This document shows positions 7,929 to 16,562 of a stretch of 61,296 nt of DNA, piece by piece. The notes beneath the pieces are model-generated. The model worked only from the letters and a program-made list of their open reading frames with translations, ran no database searches and was not told the DNA's origin. A program made the translations under genes and the position numbers. The stretch covers positions 1 to 61,296 of the forward strand of contig JAFAZK010000021.1 in the NCBI GenBank assembly GCA_019239825.1, written 5' to 3'. How positions within the stretch are numbered: the first letter of the stretch is position 1; the number at the start of each line of letters is the position of its first letter. The stretch is from Verrucomicrobiota bacterium (GTDB lineage Bacteria > Verrucomicrobiota > Verrucomicrobiia > Chthoniobacterales > JAFAMB01).

Positions 7929-8888
7929 TTTACTTTCGTTCTTGTCGTGGCCGCTACCCCACCTTCCCAATTGAAAACCTCTACGGTTCCGCTCTGGATT
8001 CGACGGACCTTGGCTGCGGATCCTCCTCGGGCTAAGTCGCTGGTGGTGACCCTTTTTGGTGACGCGATCGCACCCCATGGAGGCTGCGTACAATTGAAGG
8101 GGTTGATTCAGTTGTTGGGACCTTTTGGCATCAATGAACGTCTGGTCCGGACGAGTGTATTTCGGTTGGTAAAAGAAGGTTGGCTGGAAGCGAGACGGAA
8201 TGGCCGGGAGAGCAGTTATGAACTCACCCATTCCGGACGGCGACGGTTTAGCTATGCCTATGATCGGGTGTATGCGCGGGCGCAGGAGCCGTGGAAGGGA
8301 GACTGGACTTTGGTTCTGGTGCAGGGAGACGAATTATCGCCGCAACGCCGGCAACAGCTCCGCCAAGAACTAGAGTGGCAAGGCCTCCGACAACTGGCGC
8401 CCCAGCTCTACGCTCACCCTCGCATTCAACCGGGTCCGTTGGCTGAATTGCTCGAGCGGATTGGCGCGCGTAAACAAGTGATCAGTTTTGGCAATGCCAC
8501 TAGCGATCAGATCGGCTCCGGCGATTTTCAGGAATTAATCAACGAGCGTTGGAATCTCGTTGTGGTCGCGAAACATTATGGACGTTTCTTGCGAAATTTT
8601 GAGCGAATGAAGAACCTGCTCCAGTGCTCGCCGGGGTTGCTGCCGCAGCAATGGTTTTCGATCCGTATCCTGATGATCCATGCTTTCCGCAGAGCGGTTC
8701 TCCATGATCCATTGCTTCCGGAGGAATTGTTGCCAAAACCGTGGATAGGGAACGAAGCCTATCAGTTGGCGCGAGAACTCTACCGGCTGAGTTTGCGCGG
8801 TTCGGAGGAGCTGTTGGCGAGTGAGTGCGGTTTTGCCAAAGGGAATGGATCAGGAAGTAAGTCGATTTTGAAGGAACGATTTCTGTAG
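7920..8888 (+). CDS. paaX: PaaX-family phenylacetyl-CoA-responsive repressor
   Basis: A 322-residue PaaX-type GntR-like repressor. The winged-helix domain shows LVVTLFGDAIAPHGG, GPFGINERLVRTSVFRLVKEGWL and ELTHSGRRRF. The middle and C-terminal PaaX domains follow (WTLVLVQGD, PQLYAHPRI, FRRAVLHDPLLPEELLP). The family is typically about 300 residues. The GTG at 7920 lies inside the candidate operator; later in-frame GTG (7947) or TTG (7971) codons are alternatives because homology begins only near residue 25. It is divergent from paaA and would repress the paa operon until phenylacetyl-CoA accumulates. Confidence 0.88.
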   Translation: MYHFTFVLVVAATPPSQLKTSTVPLWIRRTLAADPPRAKSLVVTLFGDAIAPHGGCVQLKGLIQLLGPFGINERLVRTSVFRLVKEGWLEARRNGRESSYELTHSGRRRFSYAYDRVYARAQEPWKGDWTLVLVQGDELSPQRRQQLRQELEWQGLRQLAPQLYAHPRIQPGPLAELLERIGARKQVISFGNATSDQIGSGDFQELINERWNLVVVAKHYGRFLRNFERMKNLLQCSPGLLPQQWFSIRILMIHAFRRAVLHDPLLPEELLPKPWIGNEAYQLARELYRLSLRGSEELLASECGFAKGNGSGSKSILKERFL

Positions 8889-9403
8889 GATGCGGGCCAA
8901 ATCGCCCCTCGTCCTCGAAATGGGTGGCACGTTATTGCCGTGTGCGACCGCCCGCCGCCTGGAGGGGAGCCGCTTTGGCTCGTGTCCCGCTACCCTCGCG
9001 ATATTTGTCTCAACGCCGATGCCGCCGAAAAATATGAGAACAAGCGGCTCCCGGAAACGTCTCGACGCGATGTATTCACAAAGTGGCCTTCGATTCGCTT
9101 ACACCCGGACCGTAGAGCTGCATCGCGCTGGGTAGTTCGCGGGAGCCGCCTGTTTTCACACTGTGAGGCCAGACAACGCGCTAGTGCGAATAAAGCAGAT
9201 CGTCGGGTCACGGGCTGAAGCGCCTCCCCTCCAGGCTGTGGGAGTAAACATCCGTCGTCGCCCTGCCAACCTTTTCGAGGACAGCTTGCCCGACTAGCTT
9301 TCGCTTTACGCTCAAGGTCGGGCTCGCAAGCGAGGCAGCGCTCCACAGAAAGGCAGCGAAGGCGGAAGGACGACGACGAGTACGAGGACGAGAGGAACCC
9401 TCG
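8889..9403. repeat. Nested inverted-repeat region between paaX and the SDR gene
   Basis: No gene is supported in this 515-bp gap; its open frames look like chance. An outer inverted repeat GCCTGGAGGGGAG (8957-8969) pairs with 9224-9236, and an inner 14-bp pair (9040-9053 with 9140-9153, one mismatch, core GCGGCTCCCG) is nested inside. A separate GACGACGAGTACGAGGACGAG segment (about 9366-9396) belongs to a family that recurs at 40855-40980. The nested palindrome resembles a MITE-like or structured-RNA element. Both paaX and the SDR gene read into it. Confidence 0.65.
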
Positions 9404-10168
9404 TTACACCGTAAATCCGCCATCAACCGGCAGGTTTATTCCGGTAATGAACCCTGAGTCGGGGGAGGATAGCCAAAGTACGGCATTGGCGACCTCCTCA
9501 GGCGTACCGAAACGTCGGACCGGATGTGTACTGAGCAGAGCGTTGCGCGTCTGTTCATCTTCGCGAGCGATCGCGGTCATGTCCGTTTCGATAATCGCGG
9601 GACACACCGCATTCACCCGTATCCCCTTAGTGGCGAATTCGAGCGCAGCCGTTTTGGTAAGCCCGATCACCGCGAATTTACTCGCGTTGTAAAGCGAAAG
9701 TTCAGGATACGGGCGGATGCCGAGAACCGAAGCGTTGTTCACAACGCTACCGCCACCGGTTTTCAGCATGGCGGCGATCTGATGTTTCAGGCTGAACGCA
9801 ACCCCGCGGACATTGATTCCGAAGATGTGCTCGTAGCTCTCAATCGTAATATCGGTGGTTAGAGCTCGTTCGATGACTCCGGCATTGTTAAAAGCAATGT
9901 CGAGGCGCCCGAAATGTTCTACCGTGCGAGCGACCAGCGCCGCAACGTCTTCTTCCCGGCTTACATCAGCGCGAACGAACAAACCTTTTCCCCCGGCTTT
10001 TCCGACCAGAGCGACAGACTCTTCCCCTTCGATTTCCCGGCGGCCGGAGACGACTACCTTAGCGCCTTGCCTGGCAAAGGCGACCGCTGTGGCGCGTCCG
10101 ATCCCAGCGGTTCCGCCGGTAATCAACACGACCTTATCCGCAAATGCGTTGTTAAATGAAGTTGGCAT
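9404..10168 (-). CDS. SDR-family NAD(P)-dependent oxidoreductase
   Basis: A 254-residue classical short-chain dehydrogenase. It has the cofactor motif TGGTAGIG (17-24), NNAG (94-97), catalytic S147 and Y160-x3-K164, and the C-terminal PEEVANAVLWLSSPDSGFITG block. The substrate cannot be told; glucose dehydrogenase-like and 3-oxoacyl-ACP reductase-like members look alike. It is divergent from a TetR regulator with palindromic sites in the shared 242-bp intergenic region, so it is likely the target of that regulator. Its stop is 8 bp from a GACGAG-type repeat. Confidence 0.85.
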   Translation of the reverse strand: MPTSFNNAFADKVVLITGGTAGIGRATAVAFARQGAKVVVSGRREIEGEESVALVGKAGGKGLFVRADVSREEDVAALVARTVEHFGRLDIAFNNAGVIERALTTDITIESYEHIFGINVRGVAFSLKHQIAAMLKTGGGSVVNNASVLGIRPYPELSLYNASKFAVIGLTKTAALEFATKGIRVNAVCPAIIETDMTAIAREDEQTRNALLSTHPVRRFGTPEEVANAVLWLSSPDSGFITGINLPVDGGFTV

Positions 10169-10320
10169 TTAATTTTTCGTTAGGTTTTCCAGTGTTTCGA
10201 TTTTGTTGGCTCGGTTCAGCACGAGTGAGTCGGATCCGCCATCCGAGGCTGATGGACGTGTCGATTCCCCCAATGGCTAGAGGCCGATTTAGGGACCACA
10301 ATTCACCGTCTGAAATAAAA

Positions 10321-10389
10321 AACCATTCGGTTCATTACCGGATATGCCGGCTTTCGCTTGGGTCAAGATATATTTTGAACCGATCGGTT
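10321..10389. promoter_or_regulatory. Two TetR-type operator palindromes AACCNNTCGGTT
   Basis: AACCGATCGGTT (10378-10389) is a perfect 12-bp palindrome just upstream of the TetR gene. A second near-palindrome, AACCATTCGGTT (10321-10332), lies 57 bp away towards the SDR gene. The ACCGnnCGGT core is the kind bound by many TetR repressors of redox and detoxification genes. The sites are well placed to control both divergent genes. Confidence 0.65.
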
Positions 10390-10410
10390 TATTAAGCGAC
10401 ACTGATTGCC

Positions 10411-10971
10411 GTGGGACGACCGAGAAAGTTCGACCGAGTAGGCGTTTTAGAGAAAGCGCTGCCGGTTTTTTGGAGACGCGGGTTTGCTGATACCAGCCTC
10501 CAGGAATTGGAGCAGGCCACCGGAGTAAATAAGTCGGGGCTTTATTCCGAGTTCAAAGGGAAAGAAGACTTGTTTGTTGAAAGTCTGCGGTATTACGTGG
10601 ACAACCTGGAGCTCGGGCCACTATTGGCCAGTGAACCGTTGGGCTGGGATAATATTGAACGATTTCTTAAAGCTCGATACCGTAACGGCCAAGGACTTAA
10701 GGGTTGTTTTGCGGTTAACTCAATGCGCGAGTCCGCGATCTTGCCTCAGGCCGCCATCGGCATCCTCACGCAAAGTAAGAGAAAGCTGAAAGAGCTGGTT
10801 GCGAAAAATATTGAGGCCGAACGAGCGGAAACGAAAGTGGACGTTCTAGCAGGGTTAGTCCTAACGGTTTTTACCGGACTTCGGATGGAGCAAAATGTGG
10901 GGTCGAGCTACGCCGGCGCTGTCCGGAAGGTGGACGAATTCATGAAGTTGATCCGGAAGTTGGGCCAATAG
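10411..10971 (+). CDS. TetR/AcrR family transcriptional regulator
   Basis: A 186-residue TetR protein. It has the N-terminal helix-turn-helix (KALPVFWRRGFADTSLQELEQATGVNKSGLYSEFKGKEDLF) and a divergent ligand-binding C-terminus. A GTG at 10411 begins the conserved GRPRKFD start and follows a palindromic operator by about 20 bp. It probably represses itself and the divergent SDR gene in response to an unknown small molecule. The C-terminal domain resembles the group that controls SDR and nitroreductase genes, but that is inference. Confidence 0.88.
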   Translation: MGRPRKFDRVGVLEKALPVFWRRGFADTSLQELEQATGVNKSGLYSEFKGKEDLFVESLRYYVDNLELGPLLASEPLGWDNIERFLKARYRNGQGLKGCFAVNSMRESAILPQAAIGILTQSKRKLKELVAKNIEAERAETKVDVLAGLVLTVFTGLRMEQNVGSSYAGAVRKVDEFMKLIRKLGQ

Positions 10972-11030
10972 CGTACGGCCTGCAGTTGCGGGCCTGAGGG
11001 GAAACTGGTATAAGTGCTGGTGGGAGTTGA

Positions 11031-11055
11031 GGGGGCCTCCCCATATATTTTACAT
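11031..11055 (+). promoter_or_regulatory. Box upstream of marR gene, shared with the RND operon
   Basis: GGGGGCCTCCCC followed by a TATATTTTA box lies about 50-70 bp before the MarR gene. Nearly the same arrangement (GGGGGATATCCC then TATATTTTA) occurs at 11728-11753 before the RND permease gene. A G-rich/C-rich palindrome plus A/T box in both promoters is most simply a shared operator/-10 region. Confidence 0.55.
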
Positions 11056-11100
11056 AGATTTTTGATATACTACTTTGAACGTCCATCTGGGTAAGTCTGT

Positions 11101-11616
11101 TTGAGTAATCGAAGGAACATAGCAATTAGAGCTGAGGGGCCAGAGGAGCCGACTCATATCTGGGCCACCCGATGTAACGCGGGCGCGGTTCGGCGGGCCG
11201 CTCGGAAGTTGACCCATCTGTACGATACCGAGTTAGCGCCCACTGGTCTGAACCTGTGCCAGTACGGGGTTCTAAGGGCCATCCACTCGAGGGGGGCCGC
11301 TCTGCCGAGTGTGCAGGAGCTGGCCGGGCAATTGGTGTTGGATCGCTCGACCTTAGGCCAGAACCTTCGGCCGTTGGTGAAAGATCGTTTGATCAATCTG
11401 CTGACTGATCCAAACGATGGGCGAGTTCGATTGATCGCGTTGACCAAGCTAGGCGTCGCTAAGCTCAAAGAGGCAAGCGAATACTGGCAGATCGCTCAGG
11501 ATCGTTTCGAGGAAGTCTTCGGTAAGGACGAAGCAGAAAGTCTGCGTACGGCCTTGTTATCCATCGCGTACAATTCGGACTTGGGTAAGCGCCGTCCAAA
11601 GGGGTCAAGGTTTTAA
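11101..11616 (+). CDS. MarR-family transcriptional regulator
   Basis: A 171-residue MarR/SlyA-type regulator. It shows the winged-helix core LPSVQELAGQLVLDRSTLGQNLRPLVKDRLINLLTDPNDGRVRLIALTKLG, with the D-x-R wing (DPNDGRVR). The TTG at 11101 is used as start; no better ATG precedes the conserved part. It lies 190 bp upstream of, and co-directional with, an RND efflux operon and shares a promoter box with it, so it is probably the local repressor. The last codons and the stop run into a repeat (TCAAGGTTTTAAGTTCAAGG). Confidence 0.87.
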   Translation: MSNRRNIAIRAEGPEEPTHIWATRCNAGAVRRAARKLTHLYDTELAPTGLNLCQYGVLRAIHSRGAALPSVQELAGQLVLDRSTLGQNLRPLVKDRLINLLTDPNDGRVRLIALTKLGVAKLKEASEYWQIAQDRFEEVFGKDEAESLRTALLSIAYNSDLGKRRPKGSRF

Positions 11617-11692
11617 GTTCAAGGTTCTAGGTTGCGGCTCTCCACTTAGAACGTATCCACCAAAACCTGGAACGTAGAACCTAAACAGTTCG
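11605..11692. repeat. 'AAGGTTCTAGGTT' repeat at the end of the marR gene
   Basis: The segment begins TCAAGGTTTTAAGTTCAAGG and continues with GTTCTAGGTT, and later has the partial inverted copy AACCTGGAACGTAGAACCT. It starts inside the last codons of the MarR gene and supplies its TAA stop. It is another short-period intergenic repeat family. Confidence 0.55.
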
Positions 11693-11727
11693 CCCAAACG
11701 CATCGGGCTTGACAGATCGGTCAAATA

Positions 11728-11753
11728 GGGGGATATCCCTCTATATTTTATGT
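11728..11753 (+). promoter_or_regulatory. Promoter/operator box of the RND operon
   Basis: GGGGGATATCCC followed by TATATTTTA lies about 55-80 bp before the permease start. The A/T box and G/C palindrome match the marR upstream region. Just before it, TTGACAGATCGGTCAA (11709-11724) is an imperfect palindrome starting with a consensus-like -35 TTGACA. Regulation by the adjacent MarR protein is the likely reading. Confidence 0.5.
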
Positions 11754-11805
11754 CCGTCCGTAACCTCTCTCTTCTGACGAGCTCTTAGTCAGTGCGAAGC
11801 CCTTT

Positions 11806-14800
11806 ATGTGGATCGTTAAGCTCGCTCTCAATCGGCCATATACGTTTATCGTGTTGGCTCTTCTCATTTTCGTCCTCAGCCCATTAATCATTCTACGAAC
11901 GCCGACGGATATCTTTCCCAATATTGATATCCCCGTCATTTCCGTAGCTTGGACCTATACTGGGTTGAATCCGGAAGATCTCGAAGCGCGACTCACCACG
12001 CCATATGAGAAATATTTGACTACCCTCGTGGACAACATCGAGCACATCGAGTCCACGACTTATAACGGTTCCGCTGTCATCAAGATCTTTCTTCAGCCTC
12101 ATAGCAGCTTGGACCGCGCAAATTCTCAAGTCGTCAGTACCTCGCAGTTTGCTCTTCGATCGCTACCGCCGGGTCTGCAACCGCCCGAGATTATCAACTT
12201 TAGCGCGTCCAGCGTTCCCATTCTGCAATTGGGGCTCTCAGGTAAAGGCCTTTCGGAACAACAGCTGAACGATCTCGCTGTAAACTTCATTCGCACTCAG
12301 ATCATTACCGTGCCGGGCGTGGTGGTGCCGCTGCCATACGGGGGGAAACAGCGCCAGGTCATGATCAACATGGATCATAATCTGATGCAGGCCAGGAACG
12401 TGTCGCCTACGGACGTGCTCAACGCAGTGAACGCCCAGAACCTGATTCTTCCCGGGGGGACAGTAAAGCTGGGGAAGAGCGAATTGGATGTTCGGGCCAA
12501 TACCTCACCGCGGACCGTCCCGGAACTCAGCGATCTTCCCATTAAGCAAGTAGGAAACACGACGATCTACCTGCGAGATGTCGCCACGGTGAGTGACGGC
12601 TTCGCGTTGCAAACCAACGTGGTCCGCCAGGATGGGCATCGGGGTGTGCTCATGAGTATCATCAAAGCCGGGACCGCCTCCACTCTCAGCGTGGTTAGCG
12701 GTGTGAAAAACTTGCTTCCGCGAGTGGCGACAATTGTTCCGCCTGAGCTAAAAATCACGCCGTTGGCGGATCAGAGTATCTTTGTTCAGGGCGCGGTCAG
12801 CGGTGTAATCCGTGAGGGCGTAATCGCGGCGGCGCTAACGGGACTGATGATACTATTGTTTCTGGGGAGTTGGCGCAGCACCTTGATCATCGCCGTGTCG
12901 ATCCCGCTGTCGGTTTTGACGTCAATTATCATCATTAGTTTTCTGGGCGAAACGATCAACATCATGACGCTCGGCGGGCTTGCCTTGGCCGTGGGTATTC
13001 TGGTTGATGATGCGACGGTAACCATTGAAAACATCGAGCGCGTCCTGCGCGAGGGCGGTTCGCTTCATGACGGTATCTTAAAGGGCGCCGCTCAGATTGC
13101 CGTCCCGGCGTTAGTTTCTACGCTCTGCATCTGTATCGTATTTCTCCCGATGTTCTTGCTCACCGGGGTAGCCAGATATCTGTTTGTACCGCTGGCGGAA
13201 GCAGTCGTGTTTGCTATGCTGGCTTCTTACGTCCTATCCAGGACGCTGGTGCCAACTTTAGCCATGTATCTGCTGAAGACGCATGGTCACGGATCCCAAT
13301 CATCAAGCATTTTCGCAAAAATCCAGCGATCATTCGAAGCCGGCTTTGAGCGAGTCCGCAATGCTTATAGTGGCTTACTAACCGCTTTGCTAAGGAACCG
13401 GAAATTGTTTTTACCCGGATTTCTCGGGCTGTGCCTGGCCGGATTCTTATTATTGCCGTGGCTTGGTCAAAACTTTTTCCCGGATACAGATAGCGGTCAA
13501 TTCATCCTGCATGTCCGTGGCCGGACCGGTCTTCGGATTGAAGAAACCGCACGTCTGTTCGACCAAGTGGAGAACTATATCAGGCAGACGATTCCGTCCG
13601 CCGAGATGGATAACATCCTGGATAACATTGGTCTCCCTTACAGCCCATACAACACGATGCACTCCACGTCCGGAGTTCTCGGCGGCAGCGACGGAGATGT
13701 CCTGGTTTCACTGAGGGAGAACCATCATCCGGTCGCTGACTACCTGCGGGAGTTGCGTGCGCAACTGCCGCGCCAATTTCCGGGAATCACTTTCTACTTC
13801 TTACCGGCCGATATAGTGACTCAGATTCTGAACTTTGGGTTGCCGTCACCAATCGATGTACAGATCGAAGGCAACGATGTGGTGAAGAGCCAGCAGATCG
13901 CCGAAAAGGTTATGGCCGAGATGCGCCAGGTGCCCGGATTGGTCGACCTCCGGGTTCAGCAGCCGCTCGATTATCCAACCTTGGAAGTCGCGGTTGATCG
14001 AGTGAAAGCCGGTCAGGCGGGATTAACGGAGCAAAATGTCGCTGCCAGCGTTTTGAACGCACTAAGCGGTAGCTTTCAGATAACGCCGATGTTCTTCGTA
14101 AACTGGAAGAACGGAGTTGATTACAACCTCGTCGCTCAAACCCCGCAATATCGGTTTCAATCCATGAACGATCTTTTAAACATTCCGCTCAATTCAAATG
14201 GCGGGACGAACATGGAGATTTTGGGAGATGTTGCGTCCGTCTCGCGAGGGCATGAGATGGCGATTATCAACCACTACAATATTCGACGGGTAATCGATAT
14301 CTATGGCGGCGTTCAGGACCGGGACCTTGGTGGGGTGAGCCGGGATGTGGAGAAGATCGTGAGCGCGAATCAAAAGCTGCTGCCTCGGGGTAGTTTTATT
14401 TCTGTACATGGTCAGGTTCAAACTATGCGTACCTCCTATCTAGGGCTACTCGGGGGACTCGGGTTGGCCGTCGTTTTGGTCTACATGTTAATCGTGGTTA
14501 ACTTCCAGTCGTGGCTTGACCCTTTTATTATCATCACCGCGCTGCCCGCGGCGCTGACCGGCATTGTACTGTTTCTATTTCTCACGCATACGACGCTTAG
14601 CGTTCCTGCACTGATGGGGGCGCTTATGTGTATGGGCATTGCCACCGCGAATAGCATTCTCGTGGTCTCATTTGCTAAAGAACGACTGCACGAACATGGC
14701 GATTCTATCCGAGCAGCCATCGAAGCGGGAGCGACGCGGTTTCGTCCTGTGATTATGACGGCATTGGCAATGGTGATCGGCATGGTGCCCATGGCGCTGG

Positions 14801-14970
14801 GCTTGGGCGATGGCGGTGAACAAAATGCGCCGCTGGGTCGAGCGGTAATCGGCGGATTGATGGCCGCGACTGTGGCGACCCTGTTATTTGTGCCGGCGGT
14901 TTTCAGCCTGGTTCATCAAAGGCGTCACCAAGCTGGAGCTGCCAGCGGAGTCGATAGCTCGGTAAGCTAG
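11806..14970 (+). CDS. RND efflux transporter permease (HAE1/AcrB type)
   Basis: A 1054-residue inner-membrane RND pump of normal length. It has 12 predicted membrane helices, two large periplasmic loops, and the proton-relay aspartates D401-D402 in AVGILVDDATVTIENIER. It exports hydrophobic drugs or other amphiphiles in exchange for protons. The next gene, 15 bp downstream, is its membrane fusion partner; no outer-membrane factor is in this operon, so it may share the one encoded at 26430-27917. A MarR gene lies upstream. The substrate is unknown. Confidence 0.92.
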   Translation: MWIVKLALNRPYTFIVLALLIFVLSPLIILRTPTDIFPNIDIPVISVAWTYTGLNPEDLEARLTTPYEKYLTTLVDNIEHIESTTYNGSAVIKIFLQPHSSLDRANSQVVSTSQFALRSLPPGLQPPEIINFSASSVPILQLGLSGKGLSEQQLNDLAVNFIRTQIITVPGVVVPLPYGGKQRQVMINMDHNLMQARNVSPTDVLNAVNAQNLILPGGTVKLGKSELDVRANTSPRTVPELSDLPIKQVGNTTIYLRDVATVSDGFALQTNVVRQDGHRGVLMSIIKAGTASTLSVVSGVKNLLPRVATIVPPELKITPLADQSIFVQGAVSGVIREGVIAAALTGLMILLFLGSWRSTLIIAVSIPLSVLTSIIIISFLGETINIMTLGGLALAVGILVDDATVTIENIERVLREGGSLHDGILKGAAQIAVPALVSTLCICIVFLPMFLLTGVARYLFVPLAEAVVFAMLASYVLSRTLVPTLAMYLLKTHGHGSQSSSIFAKIQRSFEAGFERVRNAYSGLLTALLRNRKLFLPGFLGLCLAGFLLLPWLGQNFFPDTDSGQFILHVRGRTGLRIEETARLFDQVENYIRQTIPSAEMDNILDNIGLPYSPYNTMHSTSGVLGGSDGDVLVSLRENHHPVADYLRELRAQLPRQFPGITFYFLPADIVTQILNFGLPSPIDVQIEGNDVVKSQQIAEKVMAEMRQVPGLVDLRVQQPLDYPTLEVAVDRVKAGQAGLTEQNVAASVLNALSGSFQITPMFFVNWKNGVDYNLVAQTPQYRFQSMNDLLNIPLNSNGGTNMEILGDVASVSRGHEMAIINHYNIRRVIDIYGGVQDRDLGGVSRDVEKIVSANQKLLPRGSFISVHGQVQTMRTSYLGLLGGLGLAVVLVYMLIVVNFQSWLDPFIIITALPAALTGIVLFLFLTHTTLSVPALMGALMCMGIATANSILVVSFAKERLHEHGDSIRAAIEAGATRFRPVIMTALAMVIGMVPMALGLGDGGEQNAPLGRAVIGGLMAATVATLLFVPAVFSLVHQRRHQAGAASGVDSSVS

Positions 14971-14985
14971 AAGAAAGAGACCAAG

Positions 14986-16239
14986 ATGTTATCGGACGAA
15001 TTAGAGAGAGCAACGATGGAAATCGAGACAGCAAAAGTCAGGGGTAAGTATACTAAAACGGGCTCATCTAAACCGGGCAGGTCGCGGAAAGTGGGATTGA
15101 TGCTGTTAGCGGCGTTCTTATGTGCCGGTTTCGCGCTTCTAATCTTTTCCGGTATTCTCTCCCGTCTAAATGCAGAAAAGAAATTAGAAGGCACGGTTAA
15201 AGCCAGCGCGATTCCCGTGGTCACGGTGGTACATCCCGAAGCAACTTCTAGAGCGCAGGAAATAGAACTGCCCGGCACCACTCAAGCTTTCACGGAAGCG
15301 CCGATCTATGCCCGTACCAGCGGTTATCTGAAGAAGTGGTATCTGGATATCGGCGCTCATGCCAAACAAGGGGAACTTCTGGCCGAGATCGAAACACCCG
15401 AGCTTGATCAGCAACTTGAGCAAGCTCAGAACGACCTGAAGACGGCGCAAGCCAACCTGCAACTAGCCGATGTCACAATGAACCGATGGGTCTACCTGCT
15501 CAAGAGTAACGTTATTTCAAAGCAAGAGACCGACCAGGCGGTGAGCGACTTCAACGCCAAGAAATCGACGGCCCAGTCTGCCGAGGCCAATGTTCACCGT
15601 CTGGAGAAGCTCCAAGAATTTGAGCGGGTTTACGCACCATTCGACGGAGTTATTACCGCCCGAGACACTGATATTGGTGCTCTCGTGCAAAACGGTAACA
15701 GCCCCGGTCAAAAAGACTTATTTCGCCTGGCTGCTATCGACAAGCTGCGCGTCTATGTTGCTGTACCGGAGGTGTACGCAGCCGCAGCGAAATCCGGTGA
15801 GTCGGTCACGCTGACATTGGACGCTTTTCCGGGAGAAACGTTTGCCGGTACGATCGTTCGTAATTCGAATTCGATCGACTTAACCTCGAGGACGTTAAAT
15901 GTGGAAGTCGACGTCGATAATCCGTCCGGCCGGCTTCTGCCTGGAGCTTACGCCTTTGTGCATCTAAAGATACCGGGAGCAGTCGGCGCCGTTACGATTC
16001 CCACGAATACACTGCTCTTTCGAGCAGAGGGCTTGCGGGTGGCTGTCGTGCACGACGGCGCGGTTAAGCTTCTGCCAATCACCGTTGGCCACGACTACGG
16101 CAGCACAGTGGAGGTGACCTCTAATTTGACCGCCAAAGACACCGTAATCGCTGATCCGTCAGACTCCATTATGGACGGGGCTCGAGTAGAGATCGCGGAG
16201 CCTGGTCCGGCCAAGGTCGCAGCGGCCAAGAGTCCCTAA
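14986..16239 (+). CDS. RND efflux periplasmic adaptor (membrane fusion protein)
   Basis: A 417-residue HlyD/AcrA-like adaptor. A single N-terminal membrane anchor (about 37-57, LMLLAAFLCAGFALLIFSG) is followed by the barrel-sandwich lipoyl half-motifs (GYLKKWYLDIGAHAKQGELLAEIETPE and APFDGVITARDTDIGALV), a coiled-coil hairpin between them and a beta-barrel. It starts 15 bp after the permease stop with an AGAAAGAGA ribosome site. It links the permease to an outer-membrane channel. Confidence 0.9.
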   Translation: MLSDELERATMEIETAKVRGKYTKTGSSKPGRSRKVGLMLLAAFLCAGFALLIFSGILSRLNAEKKLEGTVKASAIPVVTVVHPEATSRAQEIELPGTTQAFTEAPIYARTSGYLKKWYLDIGAHAKQGELLAEIETPELDQQLEQAQNDLKTAQANLQLADVTMNRWVYLLKSNVISKQETDQAVSDFNAKKSTAQSAEANVHRLEKLQEFERVYAPFDGVITARDTDIGALVQNGNSPGQKDLFRLAAIDKLRVYVAVPEVYAAAAKSGESVTLTLDAFPGETFAGTIVRNSNSIDLTSRTLNVEVDVDNPSGRLLPGAYAFVHLKIPGAVGAVTIPTNTLLFRAEGLRVAVVHDGAVKLLPITVGHDYGSTVEVTSNLTAKDTVIADPSDSIMDGARVEIAEPGPAKVAAAKSP

Positions 16240-16348
16240 GTGGGAAAGGAGCCGGGGGCCAGAATCCGGGAATCAGAGGCCACGAGTTTCACAGGACATA
16301 ATAGGGGATAGCACCGATGAGTCCCAGTTTTCTCGTTCGCCTCTGCGC

Positions 16349-16528
16349 TCAAGGTAACCTTTCGATCTGAGACATTAGGTCGGTGAATTGATAGTAACCA
16401 CATTGATCGTCTTCCCAGTGGACTCTGACCCCGGAACCGTCTATTAGGATCACTTCGCCCTTCGACCCATCCGGGGTCCAGACGACAATCTCATGGAGTC
16501 GGAGAGTCTGTGCTTCTTGGGCGTTCAT
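16349..16528 (-). CDS. Small hypothetical protein, 59 aa
   Basis: A 59-residue frame starting MNAQEAQTLRLHEIVVWTPD and ending LMSQIERLP. The pattern (VVWTPDG...GEVILIDGSGVRVHWED...YYQF) suggests a small SH3-like beta-barrel that binds a partner, but no named family is recognised. It lies 34 bp after the AlkZ-related gene on the same strand and may be co-transcribed with it. Low complexity is absent and codon use is ordinary, so it is probably a real gene. Confidence 0.5.
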   Translation of the reverse strand: MNAQEAQTLRLHEIVVWTPDGSKGEVILIDGSGVRVHWEDDQCGYYQFTDLMSQIERLP

Positions 16529-16562
16529 AAAGGAGCGATACCGGCTCGAGGTGAGCTGGTGA

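Noticed and set aside
8890..9346. Frames in the gap after paaX
   Set aside because: They translate nested inverted repeats and have no recognisable protein features.
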